Assembly (NCBI GenBank): GCA_947258905.1
Contig: CAMYKF010000744.1
Span: forward strand, 1-8,096
Length of the DNA: 8,096 nt
Direction: 5' to 3'
DNA from: an uncultured Pirellulaceae bacterium
Lineage (GTDB): Bacteria > Planctomycetota > Planctomycetia > Pirellulales > Pirellulaceae
Position numbers and translations under genes: made by a program. Below are positions 5,725 through 8,096 of the stretch, piece after piece. How positions within the stretch are numbered: position 1 is the first letter of the stretch; the number at the start of each line of letters is the position of its first letter. The notes below the pieces were generated by a model. It did not search any database, had not been told where the DNA came from, and saw only the letters and a program-made list of their open reading frames with translations.

Positions 5725-6444
5725 ATGGATCAAAATCCAAACTTTGCCACAACCCAGTGGAGCATCGTGCGCGCGGCCGGTAACGTCGACTCGCAGGTTG
5801 CCCGCTCGGCGCTGGAAGACCTTTGCCAGCTGTATTGGTATCCACTTTACTCGTTTGTACGGCGCAAGGGCTACGAGTCCAACGAGGCAGAAGACCTGAC
5901 TCAGGCGTTTTTTGCCGATTTGCTGGCCCGCGAGGACTTGCGCAAGGTCCGGCCCGAACTGGGGCGATTCCGCTCCTTCCTGCTGGCTGCCCTGAAGAAT
6001 TTTTTGCTAAATCAGTGGGACCGGTCGCAGGCACAAAAACGGGGCGGCGGCCGGCTGCACTTATCGCTGGATTTTTCGCAGGCCGACAGCCAATACCGCA
6101 CGGTGGCGGTAGCCGAAGAGACTCCCGAGTCGCTTTACGAACGGCAGTGGGCGCTGACCCTGCTGCAACGCGTCAACACATTGCTGAAAAAGGAGTACGA
6201 AAACCGTGGCAAAGGACATGTTTACGACCGGCTGGCCGAATTCCTGTCCGGCAAGAGCAGCGAGTCCACGCAAGCGGCCGCGGCGGCGGAACTGGGCATG
6301 AGTGAAGTGGCGGTGAAGGTGGCCCTGCACCGCATGCGAGCCCGGTTTGGCGAACTGTTGCGGGCGGAAATCCGGGCGACCGTCGATTCGCCGGAGGAAA
6401 TCGACGACGAAATCAGCCATCTTTTTGCCGTGTTGCGGGCCTGA
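5725..6444 (+). CDS. Planctomycete-type ECF sigma factor
   Basis: Complete 239-residue sigma-70 family protein that would direct RNA polymerase to a dedicated promoter set. Region 2 spans about residues 29-100: LEDLCQLYWYPLYSFVRR, the core-binding EDLTQAFFADLL (56-67), and RFRSFLLAALKNFLLNQWDR (81-100) for -10 recognition. A linker of about 80 residues follows, longer than in typical ECF factors (QADSQYRTVAVAEETPESLYERQW and onward). Region 4 has a helix-turn-helix at about 184-205 (AAAAELGMSEVAVKVALHRMR) for -35 recognition. A ~25-residue acidic C-terminal tail (SPEEIDDEISHLFAVLRA) is also present. No transmembrane anti-sigma gene is adjacent; a Ser/Thr kinase follows after 81 bases. This matches the kinase-associated ECF groups described for Planctomycetes, in which the kinase is thought to replace the anti-sigma factor. 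The ATG has only a weak ribosome-binding site. Confidence 0.92.
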   Translation: MDQNPNFATTQWSIVRAAGNVDSQVARSALEDLCQLYWYPLYSFVRRKGYESNEAEDLTQAFFADLLAREDLRKVRPELGRFRSFLLAALKNFLLNQWDRSQAQKRGGGRLHLSLDFSQADSQYRTVAVAEETPESLYERQWALTLLQRVNTLLKKEYENRGKGHVYDRLAEFLSGKSSESTQAAAAAELGMSEVAVKVALHRMRARFGELLRAEIRATVDSPEEIDDEISHLFAVLRA

Positions 6445-6511
6445 TTCGGACTTTTCCCGAATTATTCGTAACCTTTCGCCGGCGACGCTTCTGACAGGGG
6501 CAAGCCAACTC

Positions 6512-6517
6512 AAAGGA
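6512..6517 (+). promoter_or_regulatory. Ribosome-binding site of the Ser/Thr kinase
   Basis: AAAGGA eight bases before the ATG at 6526. It supports this start, which places the zinc-ribbon cysteines just inside the protein. The 6445-6525 spacer shows no terminator, consistent with an operon with the sigma-factor gene. Confidence 0.55.
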
Positions 6518-6525
6518 AAACCACG

Positions 6526-8096
6526 ATGAAATCCGCAACCGCTCGCGCTACCCAACGCTGCCCGCAATGCAAGGGACTTCTCTCCGACAGTTCTCCGGCG
6601 GGTCCCTGCCCTGCCTGTCTTATGCAACTCGGGCTGCAATCGTGGCGGACTCAGCAATCGATCACGGAACAGATGGACCCCACGATCGCGGCAGAAGTTG
6701 CGAAGGGCGACGTTTCGCCGAAAGAACTCGAAAGGTTGTTTCCCCAGTACGAAATCCTGCACATGGTCGGGGCAGGCGGGATGGGTACGGTCTACTGTGC
6801 CCGTCAAAAGTCATTGAACCGACTGGTGGCACTGAAAGTCATCAAGCCGGAACAAGGCAAGCGGGCCGAGTTCGCCGACCGATTCGTGCGTGAAGCGCGG
6901 GCGATGGCCCAACTCAATCATCCGAATATTGTGACCGTTCACGACTTTGGTCAAATCGACAATCTGTACTACTTCGTCATGGAGTACGTGGACGGCATTA
7001 ACTTGCGTCAGATGATTCGCGGCAACAAGCTGACTGCCAAACACGCACTGGAAATCGTGCCTGCCGTTTGCGATGCGTTGCAGTACGCTCACGACAAGGG
7101 CATCGTGCATCGCGACATCAAGCCGGAAAACATTCTGGTGGATACCGAAGGCGCCATAAAAATCGCCGACTTTGGTCTGGCCAAGCTGCTGGAACGCGAC
7201 AATCCGCAAACGCAGCTGACCCAGGCCAACCATGTCATGGGAACCATGCACTACATGGCTCCCGAGCAAATTGAACGACCGCTGGATGTCGATCATCGGG
7301 CCGACATCTATTCGCTGGGCGTGGTGATCTACGAATTGCTGACCGGCGAGTTGCCGCTGGGCCGATTTGCACCGCCGTCGGAAAAAGTCGCCATCGATGT
7401 GCGTATGGACGAAATCGTGTTGCATACGCTGGCCAAGGAGCCGGCTTTGCGCTATCAGCGAGTCAGTGAACTCAAAACCGACATGCAATCGGTTTCGGTA
7501 GGCGCGCCGGCCGAATCGCCACTGCCTGCCGCAGCCGCTGCCGCAGCCGCAGCCGTGGCCGACCGGTCGATGGTAACCGGCAAGCCGCATGCCGGCTGGG
7601 AACCCAATCCGAAATTGCGTGGGCCTGTTCCGCCGTGGGGGCCGGTGGCTGCGATCTTGCACCCGAAGACCTGGTCCAACGTGCTGTATCTGTTATTGTC
7701 ATTTCCACTTGGCATCTTCTATTTCGTGATTCTGGTGACAGGCTTTGCGACCGGAATTGGTACGTTGATTGTGTGGGTCGGCATCTTTGTCCTGTTGGGA
7801 ACCTTTTTGCTCGTTCGCGGTTGTATGGCTCTTGAACGGGGCCTGACTCGCACCATGTTGCGTACCGATGTGCCCATGTCACGCGGGCCAAGGCTGAACC
7901 CGAACGCTTCGGTCATCGATCGCGCCAAGGACCTCGCGGGCAGCCGCGACACATGGATGGGCGTGCTGTATCTGTTCTCGAAGTTTCCCCTCGGCATCGT
8001 TTCGTTTGTGATGTTGACCGTGGCCCTCTCGATTCCGCTGGGACTGATGGCGTCTCCGATTCTGTGGGGTGTGTTTGGCTTGCCCCAGAGCTTCCT
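6526..8096 (+). CDS. Membrane Ser/Thr protein kinase with N-terminal zinc ribbon and tandem sensor-like membrane modules (3' partial)
   Basis: The 523 visible codons are open to the window edge. A zinc ribbon comes first (C12xxC15, C28xxC31). The kinase domain runs from about 75 to 325, with glycine loop GAGGMG (82-87), ATP lysine K104 in VALKVIK, alpha-C glutamate E123, catalytic HRDIKPEN (195-202), DFG (215-217) and APE (245-247), so it should be active. A proline- and alanine-rich linker with nine alanines in a row (335-343) leads to hydrophobic modules. The first (383-450) begins WSNVLYLLLSFPLGIFYFVI and ends in a MALERGLTRTML-type amphipathic segment. The second begins WMGVLYLFSKFPLGIVSFVM at 477, 94 residues later, and is cut by the window. 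They resemble the 'putative sensor' family (PF13796) known from actinobacterial histidine kinases; this is judged by eye. The kinase probably phosphorylates the adjacent sigma factor or another partner in response to a membrane signal. Confidence 0.93.
   Translation, partial: MKSATARATQRCPQCKGLLSDSSPAGPCPACLMQLGLQSWRTQQSITEQMDPTIAAEVAKGDVSPKELERLFPQYEILHMVGAGGMGTVYCARQKSLNRLVALKVIKPEQGKRAEFADRFVREARAMAQLNHPNIVTVHDFGQIDNLYYFVMEYVDGINLRQMIRGNKLTAKHALEIVPAVCDALQYAHDKGIVHRDIKPENILVDTEGAIKIADFGLAKLLERDNPQTQLTQANHVMGTMHYMAPEQIERPLDVDHRADIYSLGVVIYELLTGELPLGRFAPPSEKVAIDVRMDEIVLHTLAKEPALRYQRVSELKTDMQSVSVGAPAESPLPAAAAAAAAAVADRSMVTGKPHAGWEPNPKLRGPVPPWGPVAAILHPKTWSNVLYLLLSFPLGIFYFVILVTGFATGIGTLIVWVGIFVLLGTFLLVRGCMALERGLTRTMLRTDVPMSRGPRLNPNASVIDRAKDLAGSRDTWMGVLYLFSKFPLGIVSFVMLTVALSIPLGLMASPILWGVFGLPQSF

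Noticed and set aside
6061..6807. Minus-strand open frame of 248 codons across the sigma factor and kinase start
   Set aside because: It is rich in Arg, His and Pro, lacks a recognisable motif, and lies antisense to two confident genes; the 6811-7662 minus frame opposite the kinase core is rejected likewise.
7528..7554. Run of GCN codons as a possible contingency (phase-variation) repeat
   Set aside because: The unit is not a pure tandem repeat (mixed gcc, gca, gct) and slippage by multiples of three would not shift the frame; it fits a flexible Ala-rich linker.

Overview
The window looks like DNA from a planctomycete, probably of the Pirellulaceae type. The main evidence is an ECF sigma factor placed just upstream of a Ser/Thr protein kinase that starts with a zinc ribbon, a pairing typical of that phylum. 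RNase III, a ROK sugar kinase and a methyltransferase have the style expected of the group. No rRNA, tRNA or CRISPR is visible. The assignment is inferred from reading proteins, not from a database search.

Layout. Positions 2-1273 (+) hold the middle of a large Ig-like, IPT/TIG-repeat surface or secreted protein, open at the window edge. At about 1211-1240 it runs head-on into lepA (elongation factor 4, minus strand), and both genes lose their 3' parts at the same point. This marks either an assembly chimera or a real rearrangement, so the first ~1.2 kb may not belong to the same genome. From 3020 leftward, a ROK-family sugar kinase and lepA form an operon with an ATGA stop/start overlap. A divergent intergenic region (3021-3278) carries opposed sigma-70-like promoters for this operon and for rnc (RNase III, +).

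Between rnc and the convergent gene at 4280-4681 lie two 30-base palindromic units in inverted orientation (4115-4144 and 4212-4241). They have identical loops, and three compensatory base-pair changes account for every difference between them. The pair looks like a REPIN-type mobile repeat and is the most distinctive non-coding structure here. The gene beyond it (-) is a small acidic protein with repeated DG motifs, perhaps related to TerB. Upstream of that gene on the same strand is a SAM-dependent methyltransferase with a TTG start.

The right end (5599-8096) is a signalling module. A promoter region, shared divergently with the methyltransferase, drives an ECF sigma factor. After 81 bases comes a membrane-bound Ser/Thr kinase with a cytoplasmic zinc ribbon, a complete kinase core, an alanine-rich linker and at least two copies of a hydrophobic sensor-like membrane module; it continues past the window edge. 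The likely working relation is that the kinase senses something at the membrane and controls the sigma factor encoded beside it.
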